This document shows positions 17,997 through 26,879 of a DNA stretch of 54,375 nt, one piece after another. This DNA is from an uncultured Clostridia bacterium (lineage in GTDB: Bacteria; Bacillota; Clostridia; TANB77; CAG-508). Under the pieces are notes generated by a model. The model saw nothing but the letters and a program-made list of their open reading frames with translations, was not told the DNA's origin and searched no databases. Position numbers and translations under genes: made by a program. The first letter of the stretch is position 1; each line of letters starts with the position of its first letter. The stretch covers positions 1 to 54,375 of the forward strand of contig CAJFLB010000022.1 in assembly GCA_904387305.1 (NCBI GenBank), written 5' to 3'.

Positions 17997-18698
17997 ATGA
18001 AAAAAGCAATTATAGGAGTTATTATAGCCATTGTCTTAGTGGCTGTTGTAGGAATTGGCGTTTTAGTAGTCAATGATTTTAGACAAGAGGACATTTTAAG
18101 ACAAGAAATGTTAGAATTTGAAAATTTAACACGCGCAGAAAACATTGATTTAGATCAGATTGACCAAAGGATTCGAGAATTAAAAACAACAGGAGATTAT
18201 GGTGTCTTAGAAAAAGCAATGAAAGATTATTTAGCAGATGTGGTAAATGTTACAGTTAGCATTGCAGATATATTAAATGATGAAAGAATTATAAATGCAT
18301 TAACACCTAAAAATTATACAGAAGATGGACCAGATTTTGTTCAAACAAAACAATTTTTAGAAGAAGCAAAAGGAAAGATGGAACAATATAAGACAGAAGT
18401 ATTAACACTATTAACAAATGAAGGAGCTATGTCATACATAGAAAATAAAAATTTAGATGACTATTATATAGATTTGTATAAAGAAATTGCATTATCAGAA
18501 GATACAGCAATTGAAGAAGATAATGCAGAATTAGAGGCATCTTTAGATGAAGCAATGAGTATCATAGATACTGAATCACAAGTCATTAACTTCCTTGCAG
18601 AAAATAAATCTGGCTGGGAAATACAAGGTGAAAACATTGTATTTAATAGTGAAGAATTACAAAATCAATATGATGAATTGGTTAGCCAAATACAGTAA
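17997..18698 (+). CDS. Membrane-anchored hypothetical protein
   Basis: 233 residues. The N-terminal helix (residues about 4-27, AIIGVIIAIVLVAVVGIGVLV) is an uncleaved anchor or signal. The rest is acidic and helical, probably outside the cell. There are no catalytic motifs. Similar single-anchor helical proteins are common in Clostridia. AGGGGGAA precedes ATG. The stop overlaps the ATG of an acetyltransferase remnant. Confidence 0.7.
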   Translation: MKKAIIGVIIAIVLVAVVGIGVLVVNDFRQEDILRQEMLEFENLTRAENIDLDQIDQRIRELKTTGDYGVLEKAMKDYLADVVNVTVSIADILNDERIINALTPKNYTEDGPDFVQTKQFLEEAKGKMEQYKTEVLTLLTNEGAMSYIENKNLDDYYIDLYKEIALSEDTAIEEDNAELEASLDEAMSIIDTESQVINFLAENKSGWEIQGENIVFNSEELQNQYDELVSQIQ

Positions 18699-18778
18699 TG
18701 TATAGTGTTGTTACAAAAGATATTCCAACAAATACAGTAGCACATGGAAATCCATGTAGAGTGGTTAAACAGCTATAA
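18698..18778 (+). pseudogene. C-terminal scrap of a hexapeptide acetyltransferase
   Basis: 27 codons from 18698 to TAA 18776-18778 read VVTKDIPTNTVAHGNPCRVV. This is the conserved end of maltose/galactoside O-acetyltransferases (LacA/Maa-type left-handed beta-helix proteins). The whole catalytic part is missing. Confidence 0.7.
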
Positions 18779-18824
18779 GGAGTACAGAAGTAAAAGCGGA
18801 AAAAAGACGAATAATAAAACTATG

Positions 18825-18856
18825 AAGAGAAAAAATAAAAATTTTTCTCTTTTTTA
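18825..18856 (+). terminator. Terminator before padR
   Basis: AAGAGAAAAA(A)T pairs with ATTTTTCTCTT, followed by TTTTTTATT. The T run abuts the padR -35 box. Confidence 0.75.
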
Positions 18857-18915
18857 TTGACAAACTTTATACCTAGATATACAATGTATAAAGATACATA
18901 GAATATCTAGGTATA
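18857..18915 (+). promoter_or_regulatory. padR promoter with a 13-bp inverted-repeat operator
   Basis: TTGACA 18857-18862 and TACAAT 18880-18885, 17-bp spacer. TATACCTAGATAT (18868-18880) and ATATCTAGGTATA (18903-18915) form a perfect inverted repeat separated by 22 bp. It spans the -10 box and the region just before the ribosome site, and is the probable PadR autoregulatory site. Confidence 0.85.
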
Positions 18916-18927
18916 GGAGGTGAATAT

Positions 18928-19266
18928 ATGAAAATAGATAAAGAACTATTAAAGGGAAGTACAACCATGTTAATTTTGAACTTATTAAAAAAAGAAGATA
19001 TGTATGGATATCAAATGATTAAAAAATTAAAAGAAACATCAGAAGATGTATTTGAACTAAAAGAAGGAACTTTATATCCTATATTACATACTTTGGAAGA
19101 AAAAAGATATATTACATCATATTGGGATGAATCTTCTAGTAAAAAAAGAAAATATTATTCTATAACAAAAAAAGGAAAAGATGTCTTAAAAGAAAAAGAA
19201 ACAGAATGGAAGATTTTTAGCAATGGTGTCAATAAAGTATTAGGGGGTGTTTCATTTGCAAATTAA
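18928..19266 (+). CDS. PadR-family transcriptional regulator
   Basis: A 112-residue winged-helix regulator. It shows the PadR signature LKGSTTMLILNLLKKEDMYGYQMIKKL, then KEGTLYPILHTLEEKRYITSYW and KKRKYYSITKKGKDVL. AGGAGGTG precedes ATG. It probably represses its own operon through the perfect inverted repeat over the promoter. The following SEDS-like gene overlaps its end by 11 bases, so the two are co-translated; envelope stress or an antibiotic signal is a plausible inducer by analogy. Confidence 0.93.
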   Translation: MKIDKELLKGSTTMLILNLLKKEDMYGYQMIKKLKETSEDVFELKEGTLYPILHTLEEKRYITSYWDESSSKKRKYYSITKKGKDVLKEKETEWKIFSNGVNKVLGGVSFAN

Positions 19267-20644
19267 AGATTTTTTAGAAAAAGTATGCAATGAAATTAAA
19301 TATAAGCCAATTCGAGAAGAAATTAGCAAAGAATTAGAAAACCATATAGAAGAGTCGAAAGAAGCATATATACATAAAGGTGAAAGTGAGGAAATAGCAA
19401 TTAATAAAGCAATTGCAGATATGGGGGATGCAGAAGTTGTTGGAAAAACATTAAATAAAATCCATAGACCAAAATTAGATTATAAATTATTTATATTATT
19501 CCTAATTTTATTATGTTTTACATTTTTGATTGCATGGATTAAAACGACTTCACATGTATTTTCAGAAGGGGAAGGACCATACTTTATAAAGACAATTGTA
19601 TATCTTATAATAGGTTTTATATTAGGGTTAGTCATTTATTTTATGGATTATACTAAAATAGCGAAATACTCAAATTATATTTATATTGCCTCTTCTATAT
19701 TAGTTATTTATACAGTACAATTTAGTAATTATCAAGTAAATGGTATTCCATATCTAAATGTAGGAAACATATTTACAGTTTCTATTAGTACAGTTGCAAT
19801 GCCTTTATTTTTAATCTCCTTTATAGGATTTATACAAAATGTAGGAAAACATAAGGTGGAATTTCACGTTTTAAATTTAGAAACAGTTAAGATAGATAAA
19901 AGTCTAATAAAAATAATTGTTTTAAGTATATTTTCTTTGTTATTATTAGCATCTATTCCATCATTAACATCTGCTTTCATATTAGGAATGGCATATATGA
20001 TAGTCGCAACTGTTAAAATTATAAAAGATAGTCATAAAAAAGTAACTAATGTTTTAAAATTATGGGGCGTGATAGCTGTTTTAGGAATTATATGTATCAT
20101 TAGTCTTACAGCAGGGGCACCATATCTTTTGGAAAGAATGATAACAACCTTTCAACCGGAAACAGATCCAGAAGGTGCTGGATGGTTAGGTATCAATAGA
20201 AAAATGATTATTGAATCTGCAGGTATGTTTGGTGAGGCAGAAGATATGAGCAATGCTCTCGAGCTATTTGATGAGGGAACAGAATTTGCTTTTATATCTA
20301 TTCTTGCGCATTATGGTTGGATAGTAGCAATTTTACTGATTGTAACAATTATATTAATTTCAGTGAAATTGATTATAAATTCTATTAAAGTAAAAGATGC
20401 TTATGGAAAAATGCTTATTATAGGAATTTCTTGTTTATTTATTTTCCAGAGTGTATTTAATGTTTTGATGAATTTGAATTTATGGTTTGAAGCAGGTTTT
20501 GAATTACCATTTGTTTCTTATGGTGGAACAGGGTTAATTATGAATATGATATGTTTAGCATTAGTATTATCAATTTATAGGAGAAAAGATATATTGATAA
20601 GTTCTGATAATAAAAAAATAGCAGGAGCAACACAATCAGAGTAA
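19256..20644 (+). CDS. FtsW/RodA/SpoVE (SEDS) family membrane protein with N-terminal cytoplasmic domain
   Basis: About 462 residues, probable start TTG 19256 behind AGGGGG. Residues 1-75 form a soluble helical domain (EEISKELENHIEESKEAYI..GESEEEIAINKAIADMGDAE), the kind fused to permeases controlled by PadR. About ten membrane helices follow. The C-terminal half has SEDS features: a short acidic loop, AHYGWIVAILLIV, FQSVFNVLMNLN and FELPFVSYGGTGLI, which matches the FtsW/RodA signature. SEDS proteins polymerise glycan strands of peptidoglycan. It would be a regulated, non-housekeeping polymerase; the conserved catalytic Asp was not confirmed. Confidence 0.85.
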   Translation: MQIKDFLEKVCNEIKYKPIREEISKELENHIEESKEAYIHKGESEEIAINKAIADMGDAEVVGKTLNKIHRPKLDYKLFILFLILLCFTFLIAWIKTTSHVFSEGEGPYFIKTIVYLIIGFILGLVIYFMDYTKIAKYSNYIYIASSILVIYTVQFSNYQVNGIPYLNVGNIFTVSISTVAMPLFLISFIGFIQNVGKHKVEFHVLNLETVKIDKSLIKIIVLSIFSLLLLASIPSLTSAFILGMAYMIVATVKIIKDSHKKVTNVLKLWGVIAVLGIICIISLTAGAPYLLERMITTFQPETDPEGAGWLGINRKMIIESAGMFGEAEDMSNALELFDEGTEFAFISILAHYGWIVAILLIVTIILISVKLIINSIKVKDAYGKMLIIGISCLFIFQSVFNVLMNLNLWFEAGFELPFVSYGGTGLIMNMICLALVLSIYRRKDILISSDNKKIAGATQSE

Positions 20645-20661
20645 TTTTAAATATGATTTAT

Positions 20662-20689
20662 AAAGCTAGTATTTCTAGCTTTATTTTTG
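20662..20689 (+). terminator. Terminator after the padR operon
   Basis: Perfect AAAGCTAG / CTAGCTTT around TATTT, followed by ATTTTTG. Confidence 0.8.
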
Positions 20690-20812
20690 TGATATAACAA
20701 TAACCATTTCTAATAAATTTTAAAAACTATAGTATTTTAAATCTAAATATGTTAATATATGACTATAGAAAATTATTTAGAAAGATAAATGATAAAAAAA
20801 GGAGAAAGACAA

Positions 20813-21194
20813 ATGTTACGGACTAGTTTATTTGATAATTTTCGTTGTTAGTTTAGTTTATTTGTTTTCGCTGACAGCTAATTTTAAAGGTGTAAAAAAA
20901 ATAGCGGTCATATTTGGAATATTAATTTTATATAGTGTATGTTTAATATTAGGTAGTTTTTTAGGATACTTCGCAGGAAATATATATGCCCAGAAGAATA
21001 ATATATTTGATCCTGGAATAGGTCATACACTAACAATGGCATTGGAAACTATAACATTTGTTCCTGGAATAGTAAGTATATTTATCGGATTATATAAAAA
21101 GAAAAAAATAGGAAAGGTATTAACAATTATATATATGTTAGGAACAATATTTCTATTCCAAACAGCATTTTTCTTATTATTGGTTAATATGTAA
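20813..21194 (+). pseudogene. Four-helix membrane protein with a frameshift after the start codon
   Basis: The ribosome site AAAGGAG fits ATG 20813, but that frame stops after 12 codons. The long frame (readable from TTG 20832) joins if one T is removed at 20816, giving MYGLVYLIIFVVSLVYLFSL. The restored protein of about 126 residues has four hydrophobic segments and a short KKKKIGK loop. The family is unknown. Either translation starts weakly at TTG 20832, or the gene is broken, or the consensus has an extra T. Confidence 0.55.
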
Positions 21195-21212
21195 TTTATA
21201 AAGAGGTATTTT

Positions 21213-21434
21213 ATGAAAAAGAAAGTAATAATGGCTATAATGATAATTGTAATTTTATTGGTTTTATTTGTACCAATACCAATGTATTTAAATGACGGAG
21301 GTACTGTTGAATATAAAGCATTAACTTATAAAATATCAAAAGTTCATAGGATTGTGGAAGATTTGGAAAACAGTTATGAAGAGGGGATAATAATAGAAGT
21401 ATTGGGGATTGAGTTATATAATAATGTAAAATAG
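21213..21434 (+). CDS. Small anchored hypothetical protein
   Basis: 73 residues: a hydrophobic anchor (IMAIMIIVILLVLFVPIPMYL) followed by an extracellular segment DGGTVEYKALTYKISKVHRI. This is a common small secreted or lipoprotein-like clostridial family with no known role. AGAGG precedes ATG. It is probably co-transcribed with the broken membrane gene 18 bases upstream and is followed by a terminator. Confidence 0.7.
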   Translation: MKKKVIMAIMIIVILLVLFVPIPMYLNDGGTVEYKALTYKISKVHRIVEDLENSYEEGIIIEVLGIELYNNVK

Positions 21435-21458
21435 AAATAAGAAGTTGCATAGGAGTTG

Positions 21459-21494
21459 AACAAAATTACTGATAAATTCAGTGATTTTGTTTTA
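21459..21494 (+). terminator. Terminator
   Basis: AACAAAAT-T-ACTG pairs with CAGT-G-ATTTTGTT around ATAAATT, then TTTACA. Confidence 0.7.
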
Positions 21495-21544
21495 CATTCT
21501 GGGAAAAACAATATATAATGACAATAGAAAAGGAGGCAGGCGCT

Positions 21545-22287
21545 ATGAAGAAGAAAATAGATTCAAAAAATCTAATCATAATAAATTAGAATTTATTACA
21601 ACTACGAAATATATAGAAAAATATTTAAAAAAGAAAGATAAAATCTTAGAAGTGGGAGCAGGAACAGGAGCTTATTCTTTGTATTATGCAAAACAAGGTT
21701 ATGATGTGACAGCAGTAGAATTAGTAGAAGAAAATATAACCAAACTAAAACAAGGGATAGAAGAAACCATGAACATACAAGTACATCAAGGGAATGCAGT
21801 TGATTTAACTATGTTTGAAGATGAAACATTTGATATCACACTTGTGCTAGGACCAATGTATCATTTATTTACAAAAGAGGAACAAGAAAAAGCAATTGCA
21901 GAAGCAATTCGAGTTACCAAAAAAGAGGGACTTATCTATTTTGCATATATAACAAATGATGCTGTTGTTTTAAAAGTTTTATTGCTAGAACATAAATTAT
22001 TAGAATACAGAGACAAACATGATGAAAAATTTAGATTAGTCAATTCTCCAGAGCAAATTTTTAATTTGTTTTTGATTAAAGATTTTGAAGAAATGATGAA
22101 AGATACTAATACCGTTTGTTTACATGAAGTAGCAACAGATGGTATTGCGCAAGCGATGCAAATGTATATTGACCATTTATCAGAAGAAGAATTTGAAGAA
22201 TGGATTAAATATCATTTAGCAACATGTGAAAGAAAGGATTTAATGGGATATAGTACTCATGTATTACATATATGCCAAAAGAAATAA
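21545..22287 (+). CDS. SAM-dependent methyltransferase with a frameshift after the start
   Basis: A class I methyltransferase of about 245 residues. The SAM-binding motif I ILEVGAGTGAYSLYYAKQG is near residue 35, motif II YDVTAVELVEEN follows, then LVLGPMYHLF and a C-terminal HVLHICQKK. The GGAGG ribosome site (AAAGGAGGCAGGCGCT) fits ATG 21545, but that frame stops after 14 codons. The conserved frame begins YEEENRFKKSNHNKLEF one base out of phase and has no start codon near it. Adding one A in the run after ATG (about 21548) would give MKEENRF. So the gene is broken or the consensus lacks a base. The substrate is unknown. Confidence 0.75.
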
Positions 22288-22309
22288 ATATATAAAGGAG
22301 GAATTTTTT

Positions 22310-23311
22310 ATGAAAACAATCATACCAGAAAAATTAAAGAAAGGTGATGAAATTCGAGTGATTGCACCTTCTAGAAGTATGAAAATTTTAGGAAAAGACT
22401 GTATAGAACTTGCAACAAAACGTTTAGAAGAGGAAGGATTTAAGGTTACATTTGCAGAACATGTGATGGATTCTTTTGATGATGAATATAATTGTGCAAA
22501 AATAGAAGATAGAGTAAAAGATTTAGAAGAAGCTTTTAAAGACAAAAATGTAAAAGCTATATTAACCGTAATTGGTGGATATAATTCTAATCAATTATTA
22601 AAATATATAGACTATGATGTGATAAAAGAAAATCCTAAAATCTTGTGTGGATATTCAGATATTACTGCTTTATTAGATTCTATCTATGCAAAAACTGGAT
22701 TGGTGACCTATTATGGACCACATTATTCAAGCTTTGGTATGAAAAAAGGATTTGAATATACTTTAGAATATTTTAGAAAAATGTTTATAGAAGAAAATGA
22801 AGAAATTGATATATTACCATCTAAAGAATGGAGTGATGATGCTTGGTTTATTGACCAAGAAAATAGAGAATTTATCGAAAATAAAGGTTATTTAATCATT
22901 AATGAAGGAAAAGCAGAAGGAGAAATTGTTGGTGGTAACCTATGCACATTAAATCTATTACAAGGTACAGAATATATGCCAGATGTAGAAAATAAAATCT
23001 TATTTTTAGAAGATGATGGAATGGCAGGTAATACTTTTTTAATGGAATTTGATAGAAACTTACAATCTTTATTGCATACATTAAAAACTGTAAAAGGAAT
23101 TGTGATTGGAAGAGCACAGAAAAACTGCAATATGACAGATGAAAAATGGATAAAATTAATCAAAAATAAAGCAGAATTAAATGGTATACCTGTGATAACT
23201 AATGTAGATTTTGGACATACAACACCAATTTGCACATTTCCAATTGGAGGATATGCAAAAATAGAAGCTAAAGATGGAAAAGCAAGTATACAAATACGAA
23301 ATCAAAAATAA
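22310..23311 (+). CDS. LD-carboxypeptidase / MccF-like serine peptidase (family S66)
   Basis: A 334-residue S66 peptidase. The nucleophile segment ILTVIGGYNSNQLL carries Ser93 in the GGYxS motif. ILCGYSDITALLDSIY, the Glu-bearing EGEIVGGNLCTLNLL block and the His segment FGHTTPICTFPIGG complete the catalytic set. Relatives recycle murein tetrapeptides or inactivate microcin C7-type antibiotics; this branch is closer to MccF in sequence style. AAGGAGG precedes ATG 22310. There is no signal peptide, so it is cytoplasmic. Confidence 0.88.
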   Translation: MKTIIPEKLKKGDEIRVIAPSRSMKILGKDCIELATKRLEEEGFKVTFAEHVMDSFDDEYNCAKIEDRVKDLEEAFKDKNVKAILTVIGGYNSNQLLKYIDYDVIKENPKILCGYSDITALLDSIYAKTGLVTYYGPHYSSFGMKKGFEYTLEYFRKMFIEENEEIDILPSKEWSDDAWFIDQENREFIENKGYLIINEGKAEGEIVGGNLCTLNLLQGTEYMPDVENKILFLEDDGMAGNTFLMEFDRNLQSLLHTLKTVKGIVIGRAQKNCNMTDEKWIKLIKNKAELNGIPVITNVDFGHTTPICTFPIGGYAKIEAKDGKASIQIRNQK

Positions 23312-23324
23312 AGTAGGTGAGAGA

Positions 23325-23897
23325 ATGAAATATTTTAAAAAAATAGTAGGAGATACCATATATTTATCACCAAGAAATAGTGAAGATGTAGAAACATTTA
23401 CCAAATGGCTAAATGATTTTTAGGTAACAGATGGATTAGGAAGAAGTGGATTAATCGTAACATTAAATGGCGAAAAGGAATATTTAGAAAATGTTCATGA
23501 TAATGATAATACAAGATACTATTTTGTTATTGTAACACTAGAAAATGACGAAATGATAGGAACCATTAGTCTAGAAAATATTAACTATATCAATAGGTCA
23601 GCAAAACTTGGTATTTTTATTGGAGAGGAAAAACATCGAGGAAAAGGTATTGGAAAAGAAGCTATCCAATTAATATTAGATTATGGTTTTCATTATTTAA
23701 ATCTAAATAGCATACAATTAAGTGTTTTTGCATTTAATGAAAGAGCGATTGCTTGTTACAAAAAATGTGGATTTAAAGAAGTGGGAAGACTAAGAGAAGC
23801 ATATTACTTAAATGGAAAGTATTATGACAAAATTTTAATGGATATTTTAAAAAGTGAATTTAATGAAACATATATTAGAAATAAATATATTGAGTAG
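23325..23897 (+). pseudogene. GNAT acetyltransferase interrupted by an amber codon
   Basis: From ATG 23325 (behind AGGTGAGAG) the frame reads MKYFKKIVGDTIYLSPRNSE and on to TKWLNDF, then TAG at 23421-23423. It continues in the same frame as VTDGLGRSG and on to a RimJ/RimL-type GNAT core (KHRGKGIGKEAIQLILDYGF; ERAIACYKKCGFKEVGRLREAYYLNGKYYD). Homologues usually have Glu at this place, so GAG or GAA became TAG. The acetyl-CoA loop is intact. A shorter product from ATG 23553 would lack the first strands. Confidence 0.8.
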
Positions 23898-23905
23898 GTG
23901 ATAAC

Positions 23906-24421
23906 ATGGATAATATCATCATAGGAAAAATGAAAGAAGAGGATATAGAACAGGTTGCTAAAATTCTTGTAGACTCATGGAAAATTGCATATAAAGATAT
24001 CATTGATAAGACATTTTTGAAAAATTTAAGTCTAGAAGAAAAAATACAAACATTAAATGAAGAATATAAAACTAGAACGCATACAGTGGCAAGAAACAAA
24101 GAAACGGATGAAGTTGTAGGTGTTACTAGGTTTGGAAAAAGATTAGATGAACTAAATAGGTTTACTGAATATGATGGAGAAATATATGGATTATATGTAA
24201 AACCAGGATTATTAAGAAAAAAGATAGGAAGTAGATTATTGTTACATGCGAAAGAAAAATTAAAAGAACAAGGAAACCATAAAATGATTATTTGGTGTTT
24301 AAAAGAAAATGAACCTTCAAGAAAATTTTACGAAAGTATGGGAGGTATTTTATTAGGAGAAAAAACACGTAATATAGGAGGAAAAGATTATCCATTAGTT
24401 GGATATGGATATCAAATTTAA
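23906..24421 (+). CDS. GNAT-family N-acetyltransferase
   Basis: 171 residues with the classic GNAT order: EEDIEQVAKILVDSWKIAYKDII at the N-terminus, IYGLYVKPGLLRKKIGSRLL as the acetyl-CoA pyrophosphate loop near residue 95, then the C-terminal WCLKENEPSRKFYESMGG block. It is 9 bases downstream of the broken GNAT gene and probably in the same transcript. TAGGTGAT serves as ribosome site. The substrate is unknown. Confidence 0.88.
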   Translation: MDNIIIGKMKEEDIEQVAKILVDSWKIAYKDIIDKTFLKNLSLEEKIQTLNEEYKTRTHTVARNKETDEVVGVTRFGKRLDELNRFTEYDGEIYGLYVKPGLLRKKIGSRLLLHAKEKLKEQGNHKMIIWCLKENEPSRKFYESMGGILLGEKTRNIGGKDYPLVGYGYQI

Positions 24422-24431
24422 TTAATTGTGT

Positions 24432-24650
24432 TTAAAAAAGATTTTAGTAGTAAGTTATAGTTACAAATAACAGAGAGATAGTGGTAGGTGAAAACTATTA
24501 GTATATAATATTATGAATTACAGTCTTTATAGCAATTACACTAAAGTTTGTGAAGAAACTTAAAATGAGGCAACTTTAAAAGTTGTAAAAAAAGGTGGTA
24601 CCACGGGCTAAACTCGTCCTTTTAATAGGATTGGTTTAGCTTTTTTTGTT
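24432..24650 (+). promoter_or_regulatory. Tyrosine T-box leader of tyrS
   Basis: The leader has the AGAGAGATAG...GGTAGGTGAAAAC stem I features and a candidate specifier TAC (Tyr) at 24519-24521 in GAATTACAGT. The T-box core AAGGTGGTACCACGG is at 24592-24606. The terminator is GCTAAAC (24607-24613) with GTTTAGC (24634-24640) and T7. Uncharged tRNA-Tyr would stabilise the antiterminator and allow tyrS expression. Confidence 0.92.
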
Positions 24651-24717
24651 GATTAGAAACATTGATACGCAATTTTTCGCGTCGACTAATAAAAAAATTT
24701 TAGGGGGAAGAATTTAT

Positions 24718-25881
24718 ATGAAAGGTTTAGAAATAATCAAAAGAAATGCAGTTCAAATTATATCAGAAGAGGAATTAAATAAGAAAATGGAGAGTGGTAA
24801 AAAATTAAAAATTAAGTTAGGCGCTGACCCAAGTAGACCAGATTTGCATTTAGGTCATACAGTTGTACTAAGAGCATTAAAAGAATTTCAAAAGATGGGA
24901 CATGAAGTTATTTTTGTAATTGGGGATTATACAGGAATGATAGGAGATCCAAGTGGTAAAAATAAGACAAGACCAGCATTGACCTTTGAAGAAACCAGAA
25001 AATCAGGAGAAACTTATTTTAAGCAAGTTACTAAAATATTGGATAAAGAAAAAACAAAAATTACATATAATTCAGAATGGTTATCAAGATTAAATTTAAA
25101 AGAAGTGATAGAATTAGCAAGTAAATATACTGTGGCTAGAATATTAGAAAGAGAAGATTTTAAAAATCGATATGAAAATAATTTACCACTTTCTATTCAT
25201 GAATTATTATATCCATTAATGCAAGGATATGACAGTGTTGCATTACAAGCAGATATAGAAATTGGAGGAACAGATCAAACATTTAATTTGTTAGTAGGAA
25301 GAGAATTACAAAAAGAATTCTTTCAAGAACCACAAATTGTTATTACATTTCCTTTACTTGTAGGTTTGGATGGTAAAAATAAGATGAGTAAATCTTTGGA
25401 TAATTATATTGGAATTGATGAGAAACCAGAAATTATGTATGAAAAAGCGATGAGAATACCAGATGAATGTTTATTACAATACTATCAATTAACAACAGAT
25501 ATGGACTTAGAAGAAGTAAAAACACTTATAGAAGAAGATATACTATTAGCACATAGAAAATATGCAAGAGAAATTATAAAAATGTATCATGGAGAAGAAT
25601 ATGTTAAAGATGCAGAAAACAGATATAATACAGTTGCTAAAGGAGGTACACCTCAAGATATCAAAGAAATCTTTTTAAGAGAAAAAGAAATCAATATATG
25701 TGATTTATTAGTAAAGGTACAATTTGCGACATCAAAAAGTGAAGCAAAAAGATTAATAATGGGAAATGGTGTTAAGATAGATAACAAAACAGTGGAGGAT
25801 ATTCGTTTAATGATAAATATAGAAGAGGAAAAAATTTTGCGTGTAGGGAAGAGTAAATTTGTAAAAGTGAAAAATGAATAA
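24718..25881 (+). CDS. tyrS: Tyrosyl-tRNA synthetase
   Basis: A class I aminoacyl-tRNA synthetase of 387 residues that charges tRNA-Tyr. It has the HIGH-type motif HLGH at residues 44-47, KMSKS at 222-226, and a C-terminal S4 RNA-binding domain (TSKSEAKRLIMGNGVKIDNKTVED). The sequence style resembles the TyrZ branch. AGGGGGAAG precedes ATG 24718; an earlier TTG at 24646 is inside the leader. It is controlled by the T-box upstream. An 18-bp fragment of a dispersed repeat (24669-24686) sits in the leader. Confidence 0.96.
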   Translation: MKGLEIIKRNAVQIISEEELNKKMESGKKLKIKLGADPSRPDLHLGHTVVLRALKEFQKMGHEVIFVIGDYTGMIGDPSGKNKTRPALTFEETRKSGETYFKQVTKILDKEKTKITYNSEWLSRLNLKEVIELASKYTVARILEREDFKNRYENNLPLSIHELLYPLMQGYDSVALQADIEIGGTDQTFNLLVGRELQKEFFQEPQIVITFPLLVGLDGKNKMSKSLDNYIGIDEKPEIMYEKAMRIPDECLLQYYQLTTDMDLEEVKTLIEEDILLAHRKYAREIIKMYHGEEYVKDAENRYNTVAKGGTPQDIKEIFLREKEINICDLLVKVQFATSKSEAKRLIMGNGVKIDNKTVEDIRLMINIEEEKILRVGKSKFVKVKNE

Positions 25882-25908
25882 ATATAGTGTTTTATATACA
25901 ATAAAAAT

Positions 25909-25937
25909 GGAGAAAATCAGTATTTAGATTTTCTCCT
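25909..25937 (+). terminator. Hairpin after tyrS
   Basis: GGAGAAAAT pairs with ATTTTCTCC around CAGTATTTAG, followed by TGTATT. Confidence 0.65.
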
Positions 25938-25965
25938 GTATTAATGATTAACATAGCTAAAAGCT

Positions 25966-26085
25966 ATGGACACTAATGTAATAATAATATATGAAAAATT
26001 ATTAATTATATACATAAAAAACGATAGCCTTTTAGGGCTATCGGATTATAATGATTTTCATTCTTTTCAGAATGGACACTAATGT
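25966..26085. repeat. 14-bp direct repeat flanking a hairpin
   Basis: ATGGACACTAATGT occurs at 25966-25979 and again at 26072-26085. Between them is a perfect hairpin, CGATAGCC (26022-26029) with GGCTATCG (26036-26043). The purpose is unknown. The 26022-26043 hairpin may also end the PemK-like transcript on the minus strand. Confidence 0.5.
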
Positions 26086-26141
26086 TTACTAATTTAATTA
26101 TAAATGATACTGTAGAAAAAAGTCAAGTAAAATTAGAAAAT

Positions 26142-26627
26142 TCATATATTTTTCAATGGTCTTAATCTATACAAATTTTCAAGCTGTAAATTTATTTTAT
26201 TCCAGTCGTTTGGTGAAATGGAAACTAATTGTCCCTTCTTTCTATAAGGATTTGTAACCCTTAACTTGCTAACCACTTTTAATTGCTCAATTAAAATAGT
26301 AGAATCAATTTCTTCTAAATCAATGTGAAACCAAAAATGATCATTTAATCTTTTAGTTGTTAATGGAAGTATTGCACATATAGGAGAATTTTTAGAGGTT
26401 TTTAATATCAAAACAGGTCTTAGTTTGTTTTGCTCACTTCCAATATTTATTCCAAGATTACACCAATAAATAAAATTATTATATATTGGAAATTTAGGTA
26501 ATTGACCATTATATCTTAAATTTGCTTTTTCTTTAGTCCATTTTGAAAAATCAATAGTATCGGTATTATTAATGCTATTCAACAAAATTTCAGTGGAATT
26601 AATGTTATTGTGAATTTCATTATTCAT
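26142..26627 (-). CDS. PemK/MazF-like toxin, orphan
   Basis: 161 residues. After an Asn-rich N-terminal extension of about 50 residues comes the PemK/MazF beta-barrel: IYWCNLGINIGSEQNKLRPVLIL, then SPICAILPLTTK and the C-terminal QLKVVSKLRVTNPYRK block. Members cleave mRNA at short sequences. No antitoxin gene is adjacent, so this is either a solitary or a non-toxic relative with the extension acting in cis. The GAGGTGAT ribosome site and a TTTACT/TATACT promoter lie just upstream. Confidence 0.8.
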   Translation of the reverse strand: MNNEIHNNINSTEILLNSINNTDTIDFSKWTKEKANLRYNGQLPKFPIYNNFIYWCNLGINIGSEQNKLRPVLILKTSKNSPICAILPLTTKRLNDHFWFHIDLEEIDSTILIEQLKVVSKLRVTNPYRKKGQLVSISPNDWNKINLQLENLYRLRPLKNI

Positions 26628-26648
26628 AGATAATCACCTCGTTTTTAT

Positions 26649-26677
26649 AGTATAACATAATTAAGCAAATAAGTAAA
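26649..26677 (-). promoter_or_regulatory. Promoter of the PemK-like gene
   Basis: On the minus strand, TTTACT (26677-26672) and TATACT (26654-26649) with a 17-bp spacer. Confidence 0.55.
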
Positions 26678-26879
26678 CAAAAGTTCGCAATATTTTTTTA
26701 ATTTTATATTTAATAATAATATATAGTTTAATATAATATGGTAACCTTTTCTAAAAAAATGGTAATATACAAATAGATAAAAATGGAAAATACTGTCGTT
26801 GTGAATAGATATAACTTCATGTTAAAATATAACTAAGAAAAATATACATAATAGACAAATAAAAGAAAAGGAAAAATAT

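Noticed and set aside
23421..23423. TAG recoded as an amino acid genome-wide
   Set aside because: Other intact genes here end with TAG, so the code is standard.
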